Program-made: the position numbers and the translations under genes
The notes under the pieces: model-generated
Seen by the model: the letters and a program-made list of their open reading frames with translations, nothing else
Told to the model about the DNA's origin: nothing
Database searches by the model: none
NCBI GenBank assembly: GCA_035712985.1
Contig: DASTAE010000068.1
Coordinates: 1-36,956, forward strand
Direction: 5' to 3'
Length of the DNA: 36,956 nucleotides
DNA from: Actinospica sp035712985
GTDB lineage: Bacteria; Actinomycetota; Actinomycetes; Streptomycetales; Catenulisporaceae
Shown: positions 20,816 through 28,990 of the stretch, one piece after another
Position numbering within the stretch: the stretch's first letter is position 1
Layout of the letters: each line of letters opens with the position of its first letter

Positions 20816-21542
20816 CGGCGACCCGCTCGGTGACGAACATGAACTCGCGTCCCGGGCGGTCGGGGGCGTCGCGGAGGTCGAGCACGCGGAAGCCGCAGGC
20901 CGCGAGGCTCGCCTCGACCTCGTCGCGGGTGCGGAACCTCAGGGTCGAGTCGGAGGTCAGCACGGCGCCGTCGCCGGCGAAGCGCCAGGTGCTGCGGAAG
21001 GAGACGAGGGGGAGTTCGACGGCGGTCACCTCGTTGCGCGCCTCGACCGGCCCGATACCTGGGACGTAGCGCGTCGTCGGGGCGGTGTCGGCGGCCCACT
21101 CCTCCCAGGCCCGGCGCTCGGGGCGTCGCGTCTCGAAGACGAAGCGGCCGCCCGGACGTAGCGCGTCGCCGATCGCCCGCAGCGTCTCCGACCACGCGTC
21201 ATCGGTGAGGAACACCTGCGCCACGTTGCCCGTCATCGTCGCGAGGTCGGCGCCCAGCCGCGGGAGCGCGGTCGCGTCGCCGAGGAGCCAGGTCACGGCC
21301 GAGGCGCCCGGCTTGGACCTGGCCACGTCGAGTGAGGCGTTCGCCGGGTCCACGCCGAGGACGCGCCGGCCGCTCGCCGCGAGCAGGAGGGCGAGATTTC
21401 CGGTACCGCAGCCTACGTCGACGACCGTCCGCGCCTCGAACTCGTCGGCGACGGCCAAGTAGAAGTCGAGGTCGTCCCGGGGGCCGTCGAAGGCGTCGTA
21501 GACCGCGGCCAGGCGCGGCTCGGCGAAGATGGGGTCAGGCAT
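20784..21542 (-). CDS. Class I SAM-dependent methyltransferase (third of a tandem trio)
   Basis: 252-aa Rossmann-fold methyltransferase. Motif I is VVDVGCGTGNLALLLA (about 40-55), the motif II acidic residue is in VLGVDPANASLDVAR, motif III is GDATALPRLGADLATMTGN, and LRPGGRFVFETRRP is the post-I strand. A C-terminal antiparallel half follows (RSTWRFAGDGAVLTSDSTLRF...). The product and substrate are unknown; it resembles small-molecule O/N-methyltransferases of the UbiE/SmtA kind. The ATG overlaps the end of the upstream methyltransferase gene by 8 bp, suggesting translational coupling. The 3' end overlaps pep2 on the other strand by 32 bp. Confidence 0.85.
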   Translation of the reverse strand: MPDPIFAEPRLAAVYDAFDGPRDDLDFYLAVADEFEARTVVDVGCGTGNLALLLAASGRRVLGVDPANASLDVARSKPGASAVTWLLGDATALPRLGADLATMTGNVAQVFLTDDAWSETLRAIGDALRPGGRFVFETRRPERRAWEEWAADTAPTTRYVPGIGPVEARNEVTAVELPLVSFRSTWRFAGDGAVLTSDSTLRFRTRDEVEASLAACGFRVLDLRDAPDRPGREFMFVTERVAATRSAPAPAA

Positions 21543-22317
21543 CTACCGGCGGCTTCCGGGCGGTGAAGATCCAGGTGTCGCGGTACGGGCGGCCCGGGCG
21601 GTGGTTGCGGGCCTCGGTGAGCTTCGCGTCGGTGGGGAGGTCGCCGTCCTCGCGGCGCAGCTCCTCCTCGTGCGACTCCCAGAGGTCGTTGAGGCGGTCC
21701 CAGAGGCCGCGTTCCTCGGGCCTGGGGACCTTCGCCTCGAGCTCGAGGCCCGCGGCGGCGATGCTCTCTTCCCAGGTGGGGCGCCCCGGCCGGTACATCG
21801 GGTGGCCCGGGTTGTTGCGGCCGCCGGTGAAGACGGCTCTCGCGCCCGGTTTGAGGATCCGGCGCAGTTCGCGCAGGGACGCATCGCGGTCGGGGCCGAA
21901 GGAGAGGGCGTCCATGACGACGAGGCCGTCCGCGCATTCATCGGGCAGGCCGGTCTCGGCGAAGGTGCCGACCTGGAAGCGGGCGCGGTCGGCGGCCTGG
22001 GCCGGGAAGAACTCGGGGATCCGCTCGGTGGCGAGCTCGACCGCCTTCGGCGAGATGTCGATGCCCACCAGCCGCGCGGAGAGCGCCCGCGCCAGCCAGA
22101 GGCCCGTGCCGCCGCGTCCGCAGCCGAGGTCGACGAGCAGGGCGTCGGGCCGCAGCCGCAGGCGGCGGACCATCTCGCCGAGCACGGTCCACGTGCAGCT
22201 GCTCGACGGATCCACCTCCGCGGGATACTCCTCGCCGAAGGCCTCGGCGTGCAGGCGGTGGGAGAGCCCGCGGCCCGCGGCGGCGGCGTGGAAGGCGTCG
22301 GCCAGATCTAGATCCAT
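21535..22317 (-). CDS. Class I SAM-dependent methyltransferase (second of a tandem trio)
   Basis: 260-aa methyltransferase with motif I LLVDLGCGRGGTGLWLA (about 80-96), acidic motif II ARLVGIDISPKAVELA, DECADGLVVMDALSFGPD and RRILKPGARAVFTGGRN. The N-terminal helical cap HRLHAEAFGEEYPAEVDP resembles enzymes that methylate small polar or natural-product substrates, but no substrate can be assigned. It shares 10 bp with the gene upstream and 8 bp with the gene downstream, so the three appear to be one translationally coupled unit. The trio is too divergent in visible motifs to look like recent duplicates. Confidence 0.85.
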   Translation of the reverse strand: MDLDLADAFHAAAAGRGLSHRLHAEAFGEEYPAEVDPSSSCTWTVLGEMVRRLRLRPDALLVDLGCGRGGTGLWLARALSARLVGIDISPKAVELATERIPEFFPAQAADRARFQVGTFAETGLPDECADGLVVMDALSFGPDRDASLRELRRILKPGARAVFTGGRNNPGHPMYRPGRPTWEESIAAAGLELEAKVPRPEERGLWDRLNDLWESHEEELRREDGDLPTDAKLTEARNHRPGRPYRDTWIFTARKPPVDA

Positions 22318-23066
22318 CGGTATACCGAGACGTGCGAGGTGGACTCGGCGGTGAACTCCGAGCCCTGCCAGTCGGCGCGCCGCGACTCGAGCTCGAAGCC
22401 GGCGATTCGGGCCATCAGGTCCAGCTCGGCGGGCCAGATGTAGCGGTGCGGGCTGCGGGTGAGGCGGGCCTCGCGCGAGTTACCGCCGGGCTCGAAACGG
22501 AAGTGGTGCGAGACCACGTGCTGCTTGACCACGTCGACGGTGTCCAGGCCGATGTAGTCGGGCCGCGCGCTCCAGACCGAGGCCGGCCGGCCCGGTGGCA
22601 GGACACGGAGTTGGGGGACCCAGAGCTCGATGACGAAGCGGCCGCCGGGCGCGAGGTGCCGGGCGGCGTTGCGGAAGCATTCGACCTGCTCGTCCTGCGT
22701 GAGCAGGTTGGAGATCGTGTTGAAGACGAGGTAGGCCAGCCGGTACGTGCCGGGATCCGGCGCGGTGGCCGACGTCATGTCGCCGACGACGACCGGGATC
22801 TCGGCCTCATCCGCCTTGGTGCGCAGCTGCTTGACCATCGGCCGGGACAGTTCGATCCCGGCGAGCGGGATGCCGCGGCGCCGCAGGGGGATGCCGACGC
22901 GTCCGGTGCCGATCGCGAACTCCACTGCGGGGCCGCCCCCGGCGAGTTCGGCGAGCCGGTCCACGGTCGGACCGAGCACCTCCGGGGCGAACATGCCGCT
23001 GTCCGGGGTGTCGTAGCCCTCCGCGGCCTCGTCGTCCCAGAAGACCTCGTTCTCGTCCTGACGCAT
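22308..23066 (-). CDS. Class I SAM-dependent methyltransferase (first of a tandem trio)
   Basis: 252-aa methyltransferase beginning MRQDENEVFWDDEAAEGYD. Motif I is modified to AVEFAIGTGRVGIPL (about 47-61), followed by PLAGIELSRPMVKQL, VVVGDMTSATAPDPGTYRLA and HLAPGGRFVIELWVPQLR. The FNTISNLLTQDEQVECFRNA segment is common in small-molecule methyltransferases. It heads the trio and overlaps the next gene by 10 bp. The 58-bp gap to the upstream DUF4240 gene leaves open whether they are co-transcribed. Substrate unknown. Confidence 0.85.
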   Translation of the reverse strand: MRQDENEVFWDDEAAEGYDTPDSGMFAPEVLGPTVDRLAELAGGGPAVEFAIGTGRVGIPLRRRGIPLAGIELSRPMVKQLRTKADEAEIPVVVGDMTSATAPDPGTYRLAYLVFNTISNLLTQDEQVECFRNAARHLAPGGRFVIELWVPQLRVLPPGRPASVWSARPDYIGLDTVDVVKQHVVSHHFRFEPGGNSREARLTRSPHRYIWPAELDLMARIAGFELESRRADWQGSEFTAESTSHVSVYRWI

Positions 23067-23124
23067 GGTTCGACTATCCCGAGCCGGGCCGGGGGCTGTC
23101 GATCGATTTTCCGGCCGCGGCGCG

Positions 23125-23712
23125 TCACGCCGGGAGCGGGAACGCCCGCGCCAGCCTGGGGATACGGACCGCGGCGGCCGCCTCGTCGCTCGCGCTCCAG
23201 TGCTGCTCGGCGAGGTAGTCGGGGAGCGGCGCGGGGTAGACGTCGGCTTGCGCCACGGCGTCGTCGAACGCGTCCTCGTCCTCCTCGCCGGTCACGCTCG
23301 CGTAGGCCTCGGCCGCGAGATAGGCCAGCGATTCCCAGCTCGGGTACTCCGCGTCGTCGTCCCACGCGCTCGGGCGGCGGCCGATCAGGCGCTGGACCTC
23401 CGGCGCCTCGGCCAGCGAGTCGGGGTCGGCGACGGCCGGCTCGAAGACCTTGCGGCCGCGGCCGATCAGCCAGAGCCGGAAGTACTCGAAGCCGTCGTCC
23501 GAGCAGAAGCCGCCGAGGATGCGCGCGGCGGCGCCCCACAGGTCCCAGCGGTCGGCGCGTACGCAGAGATTGTCCACGAGCGCCTGGAAGTCGGGTATCT
23601 CCTCGGCGCTCAGCTCGGCCAGCCGCGCGGTCAGATAGCGGCCGCGTTCCGCGTGGCCGGGGGAGTGGTCGAGGCTGTCCTCGATCAGGGTCCAGAAGGT
23701 CTCGGTGTTCAC
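23125..23712 (-). CDS. DUF4240 domain protein
   Basis: Soluble acidic protein of about 195 aa, function unknown. From the GTG at 23712 it begins VNTETFWTLIEDS, matching the usual DUF4240 opening. RADRWDLWGAAARILGGFCSDDGFEYFRLWLIGRGRKVFE, split here around residues 60-105, contains the family signature WDLWGAA, GGCSDDGFEYFR-like and WLIxxG. It ends with an acidic region rich in Asp/Glu. An upstream TTG at 23742 is possible, but the GTG gives the family-like N-terminus and has a TAGTCT box 5 nt upstream. DUF4240 proteins are scattered in actinobacteria, often near toxin-immunity or stress genes, but nothing here ties it to either. Confidence 0.8.
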   Translation of the reverse strand: MNTETFWTLIEDSLDHSPGHAERGRYLTARLAELSAEEIPDFQALVDNLCVRADRWDLWGAAARILGGFCSDDGFEYFRLWLIGRGRKVFEPAVADPDSLAEAPEVQRLIGRRPSAWDDDAEYPSWESLAYLAAEAYASVTGEEDEDAFDDAVAQADVYPAPLPDYLAEQHWSASDEAAAAVRIPRLARAFPLPA

Positions 23713-23717
23713 ACCTG

Positions 23718-23723
23718 AGACTA
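23718..23723 (-). promoter_or_regulatory. Putative -10 box for the DUF4240 gene
   Basis: TAGTCT on the minus strand, 5 nt before the GTG at 23712. It lies in the short spacer after uppP, suggesting independent transcription. Confidence 0.3.
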
Positions 23724-23761
23724 TGTCAGCCGGGTCTGACAATATTGAGCGTGCGGGCAGC

Positions 23762-24745
23762 TCAGGCGAAGTAGACGACGGAGAGCAGGCCGACGACGCC
23801 GCAGTAGATCGCGAAGGGCACCAGCGACTTGTTCTCGAAGTAGCGCACCAGGAACTTCACCGACAGGTACGAGGCGATGAAGGCGACGATGCCGCCCACG
23901 ACGGCCGGGCCGCGCCAGGCCGCGTACTGCGAGTCCAAGAGGATCGGCAGCTTGTAGAGGCCCGCGAGCAGGATGACCGGCGTGGCCAGCAGGAAGGCGA
24001 AGCGCGCCGCGTCCTCCCGGCTCATCCCCTTGAACAGGCCCATGACGATCGTCGAACCGGAGCGGCTCAGGCCCGGGAACAGGCCGGCGATCTCGGCCGC
24101 GCCGACCATCATGCCGGTCTTCACGCTCAGCCGGGACAGGCGCACGTCGCTCGCGATGTCCGGCGGCAGTTCGCGCCCGTGCTTGTCGAGCTCGCGCACC
24201 GACGTGTCGGAGGAGGCGCCGCCCCTGCTGCGGCGGCCGCCCTTGTTCTGCTTCGCCGCCAGCGCCCTGCCGGGGCCGCGCTCGGCCAGGTACAGCACCA
24301 GGCCGTTCAGCATCAGGAAGACGCCCGCGTACAGCGGCTTTCCGAGCGAGGTGCGCAGCACCTTGTCCAGGATCACGCCGGCGACGCCGACCGGGATGGT
24401 GCTGAAGATCAGCAGCCAGGCCAGCTTCTCGTAGGGCGTGCGGATCCGCTTGCGCTTGACCGAGCTGACGAAGCCCTGGAACACCCGCACCCAGTCGTCC
24501 CGGAAGAAGACCAGCAACGCCAGCGCCGTGGCCACGTGCAGGGCCACGATCAGCGCCAGGTAGGGCGAGTTCGGATTGGTCATGCTGAGGTCGGAGGCCC
24601 AGGAGCCGCCGATGAATGCCGGGATCAGCACCGCGTGTCCGAGGCTGGACACCGGGAACAGCTCCGTGACCCCCTGGACCAGGCCGAGCACGATCGCCTC
24701 GACGTAGTGCTCGATGGAGGTCAGCGAGTTTGAGATCGACGACAT
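23762..24745 (-). CDS. uppP: Undecaprenyl-diphosphatase (UppP/BacA)
   Basis: Integral membrane phosphatase that converts undecaprenyl diphosphate to the monophosphate lipid carrier for cell-wall synthesis; it also confers bacitracin tolerance. Family motifs are VQGVTELFPVSSLGHAV (catalytic Glu about residue 28) and LFPGLSRSGSTIVMG. About seven to eight hydrophobic segments are visible. A long hydrophilic loop (about 157-204, basic KQNKGGRRSRGG then acidic) lies between the two halves and makes it longer than typical 270-280 aa homologues. From the ATG at 24745 it is 327 aa. An ATG at 24778 is in frame, but a TAAGCT box sits 7 nt before 24745. Confidence 0.93.
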   Translation of the reverse strand: MSSISNSLTSIEHYVEAIVLGLVQGVTELFPVSSLGHAVLIPAFIGGSWASDLSMTNPNSPYLALIVALHVATALALLVFFRDDWVRVFQGFVSSVKRKRIRTPYEKLAWLLIFSTIPVGVAGVILDKVLRTSLGKPLYAGVFLMLNGLVLYLAERGPGRALAAKQNKGGRRSRGGASSDTSVRELDKHGRELPPDIASDVRLSRLSVKTGMMVGAAEIAGLFPGLSRSGSTIVMGLFKGMSREDAARFAFLLATPVILLAGLYKLPILLDSQYAAWRGPAVVGGIVAFIASYLSVKFLVRYFENKSLVPFAIYCGVVGLLSVVYFA

Positions 24746-24752
24746 GAGCCGT

Positions 24753-24758
24753 AGCTTA
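24753..24758 (-). promoter_or_regulatory. Putative -10 box for leaderless uppP
   Basis: TAAGCT on the minus strand, 7 nt before the ATG at 24745, with no ribosome binding site between. Confidence 0.4.
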
Positions 24759-24802
24759 GCCAGTCCTTCGGGCTTCATGGTCGGGCCGTGGTGTCCGGCC
24801 CG

Positions 24803-24816
24803 CTACAAGTCTGTAG
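24803..24816. promoter_or_regulatory. CTACA-N4-TGTAG inverted repeat between uppP and the RraA-like gene
   Basis: 5-bp arms CTACA (24803-24807) and TGTAG (24812-24816) with a 4-bp centre, in the 120-bp divergent region. Its compact symmetry suggests a repressor site, but no regulator is encoded next to it. Confidence 0.35.
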
Positions 24817-24853
24817 CAGTGCCGAACCGGCGACTCGGCGTAGCGCCGCGTAA

Positions 24854-24859
24854 TACGCT
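24854..24859 (+). promoter_or_regulatory. Putative -10 box for the leaderless RraA-like gene
   Basis: TACGCT with 6 nt to the ATG at 24866, which would place the transcript start at or next to the A of the start codon. No ribosome binding site is visible. Confidence 0.4.
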
Positions 24860-24865
24860 CGCGCC

Positions 24866-25558
24866 ATGACGATCGACTTCACGGAGCTGTCCACGCCGCT
24901 CATCGCCGACGCCTGCGTGCGCCGGGGGGTGCCCGCCTACGTCGCGCCGCCCGGGATCCGCCCGGTGACGCCGGAGGTCCGGGTCGCCGGCCGAGTGCTC
25001 CCGGTCCGGCACTACGGCAGCGTGGACGTCTTCCTGGAGGCCTACGAGTCCGCCGAGCCGGGCGACGTGCTGGTCATCGACAACGGGGGGCGGGTCGACG
25101 AGGCCTGCATCGGCGACCTCGCGGTGCTGGAGGCGAGGTCCGCGGGCGTGGCCGGGATCGTCGTCTGGGGACTGCACCGGGACACCGCCGACCTGCGGCC
25201 GATCGGCCTGCCGGTGTTCAGCTACGGCGCCTTCCCCTTCGGCCCGCTGCGGGTCGATCCGCGCGAGCCGGACGCGCTCTCCAGCGCCCGCGTGGGACCG
25301 CATCTGGTCGACTCCTCGCACGCGGTCTTCGCGGACGAGGACGGCGTGCTGTTCGTCGCCGGCGACCGGGTGGCGGAGCTAATGGAGACCGCGCACGGGA
25401 TCGGGACGACGGAACGGCGCCAGGCCGAGCTGATCCGCGGCGGCGAGACGCTGCGGCGGCAGACGTCCTTCGACGCGTTCCTGCGCCGCCGCGCCCAGGA
25501 CCCCGGCCACACCTTCCGCGCCCACCTGCGCGCCGTCGGCGGCGCCATCGAGGAGTGA
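24866..25558 (+). CDS. RraA family protein (HMG/oxaloacetate aldolase-like)
   Basis: 230-aa member of the RraA/class II HMG aldolase superfamily (PF03737). The catalytic signature is complete: DNGGRVDEACIGDLAVLEA, then GVAGIVVWGLHRDTADL with Arg105-Asp106 (substrate and metal contacts), then LPVFSYGAFPFGP. Members with these residues are usually metal-dependent pyruvate/oxaloacetate aldolases or decarboxylases rather than RNase E inhibitors, which makes the aldolase reading more likely here. N-terminal TELSTPLIADACVRRG is also typical. The true substrate is unknown, and the neighbours (uppP, an HTH-tailed orphan) give no pathway. Confidence 0.85.
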   Translation: MTIDFTELSTPLIADACVRRGVPAYVAPPGIRPVTPEVRVAGRVLPVRHYGSVDVFLEAYESAEPGDVLVIDNGGRVDEACIGDLAVLEARSAGVAGIVVWGLHRDTADLRPIGLPVFSYGAFPFGPLRVDPREPDALSSARVGPHLVDSSHAVFADEDGVLFVAGDRVAELMETAHGIGTTERRQAELIRGGETLRRQTSFDAFLRRRAQDPGHTFRAHLRAVGGAIEE

Positions 25559-25570
25559 CGCGGTCCGCGG

Positions 25571-26191
25571 TCAGGAGTTGATCAGCTCGTCCGGGGTCGA
25601 GAACCAGGTGGTCAGGGCGGTCGGCGTGGTGCCCGCGGCCTCGGCCACCTGGTCCCAGGCCAGCGGGTCGGGGCCGCCGGCCGCGATGCCGATCACCTCG
25701 CGCAGCATGGAGTCCACCACGCGGCGCGCCTTGACCAGCGAGGCCAGCGCGTTCTCGTAGGAGTAGCGGTCCACCTCGCGGATCGTCATCGGCAGCCAGC
25801 CGTTGATCATGCCGATGAACTGCCGGCGCAGCGTGGGGTCCAGCTCGCCGAGCACCGTCACCGAGCCGTCGCAGCGCACCTCGGCCAGCATCATCCCCTC
25901 GGCGTCGCGCACGATCCCGCGCACGCGCTGATAGCTCTCGTAGCGTCCCGCGGTCGAGCCGGCGTCCAGTTCCACGCCGGTGAGCCGCTCCGCGAAGTCC
26001 CGCAGCCGCGGCGCCACCGACGCCGCGTATGCCCGGAAGGCGTCGCCGTCCATCGGACGGCCGCCTTCGACCAGCACTGACGACGGGTCGACAACCTCGA
26101 CGCCCGCCGTGCTCCACAACCTTCGACCGTCGTGACCGCTCGACACCACCATGTCGTAGTCGATCCGGTCCGGGTGGTAGAACCGTGTCAT
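25571..26191 (-). CDS. Protein of unknown function with C-terminal HTH-like segment
   Basis: About 206 aa, not recognised. The ATG at 26191 is preferred (AGGTGG 5 nt upstream) over one at 26218. The N-terminal half starts MTRFYHPDRIDYDMVVSSG, and the middle is predicted mixed alpha/beta (MLAEVRCDGSVTVLGELDP). The last 30 residues (about 177-204), AWDQVAEAAGTTPTALTTWF then STPDEL, look like a TetR-type helix-turn-helix, which is normally N-terminal. No membrane segment or signal peptide. It ends 13 bp from the convergent RraA-like gene. It could be a small DNA-binding regulator or an adaptor that merely resembles one; the call is inference. Confidence 0.7.
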   Translation of the reverse strand: MTRFYHPDRIDYDMVVSSGHDGRRLWSTAGVEVVDPSSVLVEGGRPMDGDAFRAYAASVAPRLRDFAERLTGVELDAGSTAGRYESYQRVRGIVRDAEGMMLAEVRCDGSVTVLGELDPTLRRQFIGMINGWLPMTIREVDRYSYENALASLVKARRVVDSMLREVIGIAAGGPDPLAWDQVAEAAGTTPTALTTWFSTPDELINS

Positions 26192-26341
26192 TCCGTCCAC
26201 CTCGTCACGATGGACCATTGTGCGAGGTTGCCGGGAACGTCAAGGGAACCGGGCATGGCCCCCGGGTGAACTCGCGCGTACCGGACGCGGCGGCGCCGTC
26301 ACCGTGCGATCTCGACAGGTTTATGTACGACGGCTAAGGGA

Positions 26342-27805
26342 TCAGGTCTCGACGATGTGGTTCGAGAAGCGCTCCTTGGCCTGCTTCCAGTGCTCGAGGT
26401 CGAACTCGCCGGAGCCGAGCGCGTCGGCCGCCTCGTAGCCCATCACCATCGAGTGGTGCGTGTTGTCCGGGGTGAACAGGCCCTGCCGGCCGAAGGTGGT
26501 GATGTGCGGCAGGTTCTCCACCCAGTCCTCGAGCACCGAGAGCTGGTCGCGGTAGCCGCGGTGGTAGATCGGGTAGACGTTGCGCACCCGCTTGACCTGC
26601 ACCCAGTCCATGTTGATCTCGGGCAGCCCGGTCTCCCGGACGCAGTCGCGGACCAGGTCGGCCAGCTCGTCGTCCGAGGCGTTCCAGATCTCGTCGCCTA
26701 TGTCGCAGGGCATTTCGAAGCAGATGACGTCGCGGTCCTCCGGGTCCTCCGGGTTGATCCGGTGGTTCATCGGCTCGGAGATCCGGCTCACCGGGGTGCG
26801 CCCGCCCGGGATGTAGTGCACGTCGTGCCGGGTCCAGCGGCCGCCCTTGTGCACGACGTAGACCAGCACGATCGCCCGGAACTTGAGGTCCCCGCTCGCC
26901 TCCACCGCCTCGTAGGGCGCGCCCGGCGAGGTCATCCGGGCCAGCAGCGGCAGCGGCAGCGTGGAGAAGACGTGCCGGGCGCGCAGCCAGCCGCCGCTGT
27001 CCAGGAAGGAGTCCGCGCTCCAGCCGCTGCGCTCGGCGGCCGCGTAGTGGTACTCGGACCGGCCGAGCTGCACGGAGACCTCGCCGTGGCCCACCTCGAT
27101 CCGCTCGGCCGCGCTGCCCAGACGCAGCCGGGCGCCGGCGGTCACCGCGGCGTCGGCCATCGTCTCGCAGAGTTGGCCGAAACCGCGCCGCGGGTAGAGG
27201 TAGGCCAGCGACTCGTTCGACAGGACGTTGCGAACCGCCCGGGTCAGCGCCGAGAGCGCGGTGGGCGCGCCCGCCTTGCGCCGCGCCTGCTCCGAGTCGA
27301 TCTGGTCCCCGTCGATGCCCCAGAGCTTGCGCGCGTAGGGCGCGTAGACCTGCTCGTACAGCGTCGGGCCGAAGCCCTGCCGCATCACCTCGGCGTAACT
27401 CTCCGGGGACTCGCCCGACTTGGGCTTGCGCCAGGGCGTGGACACGGCCTCGAAGGCGGCGCGGGCCATCGGCATCGCGGGCAGCGCCCGGGCCAGCTCG
27501 CGCGGCTTGAACGGGTAGGTGATCCACTTCTCGCCGAGCAGCAGCCGGCCGTCCCGGTACCTGGTCTGCAGATCGGCGCCGAGCAGGAAGCGCAGGTCGG
27601 CCAGGACGTAGCCGGGCATCTCGGGATTGAGGCGGTGGCTTCCGTAGTCCACCCGGACCCCGGCGATGTCGAAGGAGGCGGCCATGCCCCCCACCGCCTC
27701 GGCCCGGTCGAGGACGACGACGGACAGCCCGCGGCGGGCGGCCCGCCACGCGGCTGCCAGACCGGCGGGTCCGGCGCCGAGAACGACCAGGTCAGTGTTA
27801 GCCAC
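26342..27805 (-). CDS. FAD-dependent oxidoreductase (amine-oxidase/protoporphyrinogen-oxidase type)
   Basis: 487-aa flavoprotein, GTG start. The dinucleotide fold is VVLGAGPAGLAAAWRAARRG with the distal acidic residue in VVVLDRAEAVGGMAAS. SHRLNPEMPGYVLADLRFLLG and the C-terminal FAD contact TTFGRQGLFTPDNTHHSMVM are clear. YAEVMRQGFGPTLYEQVYAP and YARKLWG place it with HemY/phytoene-desaturase-like and UDP-galactopyranose-mutase-like proteins that occur as conserved enzymes of unknown substrate in actinomycetes. It probably oxidises or rearranges a lipid or sugar-linked compound, which is inference. It stands alone; a TAGAAT -10 candidate on the minus strand (27850-27855) lies about 45 bp upstream. 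Confidence 0.85.
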   Translation of the reverse strand: MANTDLVVLGAGPAGLAAAWRAARRGLSVVVLDRAEAVGGMAASFDIAGVRVDYGSHRLNPEMPGYVLADLRFLLGADLQTRYRDGRLLLGEKWITYPFKPRELARALPAMPMARAAFEAVSTPWRKPKSGESPESYAEVMRQGFGPTLYEQVYAPYARKLWGIDGDQIDSEQARRKAGAPTALSALTRAVRNVLSNESLAYLYPRRGFGQLCETMADAAVTAGARLRLGSAAERIEVGHGEVSVQLGRSEYHYAAAERSGWSADSFLDSGGWLRARHVFSTLPLPLLARMTSPGAPYEAVEASGDLKFRAIVLVYVVHKGGRWTRHDVHYIPGGRTPVSRISEPMNHRINPEDPEDRDVICFEMPCDIGDEIWNASDDELADLVRDCVRETGLPEINMDWVQVKRVRNVYPIYHRGYRDQLSVLEDWVENLPHITTFGRQGLFTPDNTHHSMVMGYEAADALGSGEFDLEHWKQAKERFSNHIVET

Positions 27806-27911
27806 TTAGAACATCACCCATTGTGTTTGCCAGGCACGGTATTTGCTCGATTCTAGTGGTGAAACGGGGTGTGCGCGCGCAGCTTGGCCGGTCTCGAACG
27901 GGAAACGACCT

Positions 27912-28988
27912 TCAACGCCGCTCGAGCCGGGGGAGCAGCGCCTCCTGCGCCACCAGCTTGAGCGCCGCAGCGGTCGGAATCGCGAGCAGTGCGCCGATGA
28001 TTCCCATCAGCGCACCACCTATCAACACTGCTACCACGGTCACGATCGGCGGAACGTTCACCGCGTGCCGCATCACCTTCGGAAGCAGAAGATAGTCCTC
28101 GGTGAGCCGGAAGGCGATATAGAACGCGAGGGTTGCAATTGCGACCGGCATCGAGACGGAGAGCGCGACGAGGGTGACGATCGCGCCGCCGATGGTGGAT
28201 CCGATCACCGGCACCATGTCCAGCAGGGCCACCAGCAGACCGAGCGCGGCCGGATACGGGATGCCGAGGACCGCCGTCCACACGAAGGTGGCCAGGCCAG
28301 CGATGCTCGCGTTCAGCGCGGATCCGAGCATGTACCGGCCGACCTGGGTCAGGATCTCGTCGCCGATCGCCCGCGCGCGCACCCGGCGGGAGGCCGGGAC
28401 GGTGCGGAAGACGGCGTTGACCACGTTGGGCAGCCCGGCCAGCAGGTAGATCGTCAGGGCCACCACGGCGAAGGTCGAGGTGAGCATGTCGAGCACGTAC
28501 TTGCCCGCGCCGACCACCCCGGTCAGCGCGTTGGCGCCGAGGCTCTTGGAGCTCAGCGCCGACTCGACCTTCGCGAAGACGTGGTACTTCCGCTCCATCC
28601 GGCCGAGCCAGGTCGACTGGTCCTGCGCCTCGTTGAGCAGATGAGGGATCTGATGCACCAGCGCGGTCACCTCGCGGTCCACCGGCGGCACGATGACCGC
28701 GAGGAACCCGGCGGCCAGCGCCAGCACCCCGATCCCGACCACCAGCACGGCCGCCCACCGCGTCATCGGCACCCGGCGCTGCCGGGTCAGGGCCGTGACG
28801 ATCGGGTTGAGCGAGACCGCGAAGAAGGCGGCCAGCGCCAGCAGCACGAGCACCGACTGCGCGTGCGCGGCCAGCCGCAGCAGCGCGAAGGCGGACAGCG
28901 CGCCCGCGGCCAGTCCGAAGGCGTAGGTGAAGTACGACGAGGCCCCGTCCGCCCCGCCGCCGCCCTCGGCCCCCTCGCTCGCGCTCAC
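27912..28988 (-). CDS. AI-2E family transporter (PerM/TqsA-like)
   Basis: 358-aa integral membrane protein of PF01594. About seven to eight hydrophobic segments, an extramembrane region after the third (about 100-165, VDREVTALVHQIPHLLNEA), and the family signature near the C-terminus: YPAALGLLVALLDMVPVIGS and LTEDYLLLPKVMRHAVNVPP. Members have been linked to AI-2 export, Na+(Li+)/H+ antiport or simply membrane permeability, so the substrate is unknown. The GTG start lies 2 bp after the stop of the upstream GroES-like gene, so the two are almost certainly translationally coupled. Confidence 0.92.
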   Translation of the reverse strand: MSASEGAEGGGGADGASSYFTYAFGLAAGALSAFALLRLAAHAQSVLVLLALAAFFAVSLNPIVTALTRQRRVPMTRWAAVLVVGIGVLALAAGFLAVIVPPVDREVTALVHQIPHLLNEAQDQSTWLGRMERKYHVFAKVESALSSKSLGANALTGVVGAGKYVLDMLTSTFAVVALTIYLLAGLPNVVNAVFRTVPASRRVRARAIGDEILTQVGRYMLGSALNASIAGLATFVWTAVLGIPYPAALGLLVALLDMVPVIGSTIGGAIVTLVALSVSMPVAIATLAFYIAFRLTEDYLLLPKVMRHAVNVPPIVTVVAVLIGGALMGIIGALLAIPTAAALKLVAQEALLPRLERR

Positions 28989-28990
28989 GG

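Noticed and set aside
23125..23712. DUF4240 gene as part of a toxin-immunity pair
   Set aside because: No toxin or polymorphic-toxin feature is next to it. The neighbours are uppP and methyltransferases.
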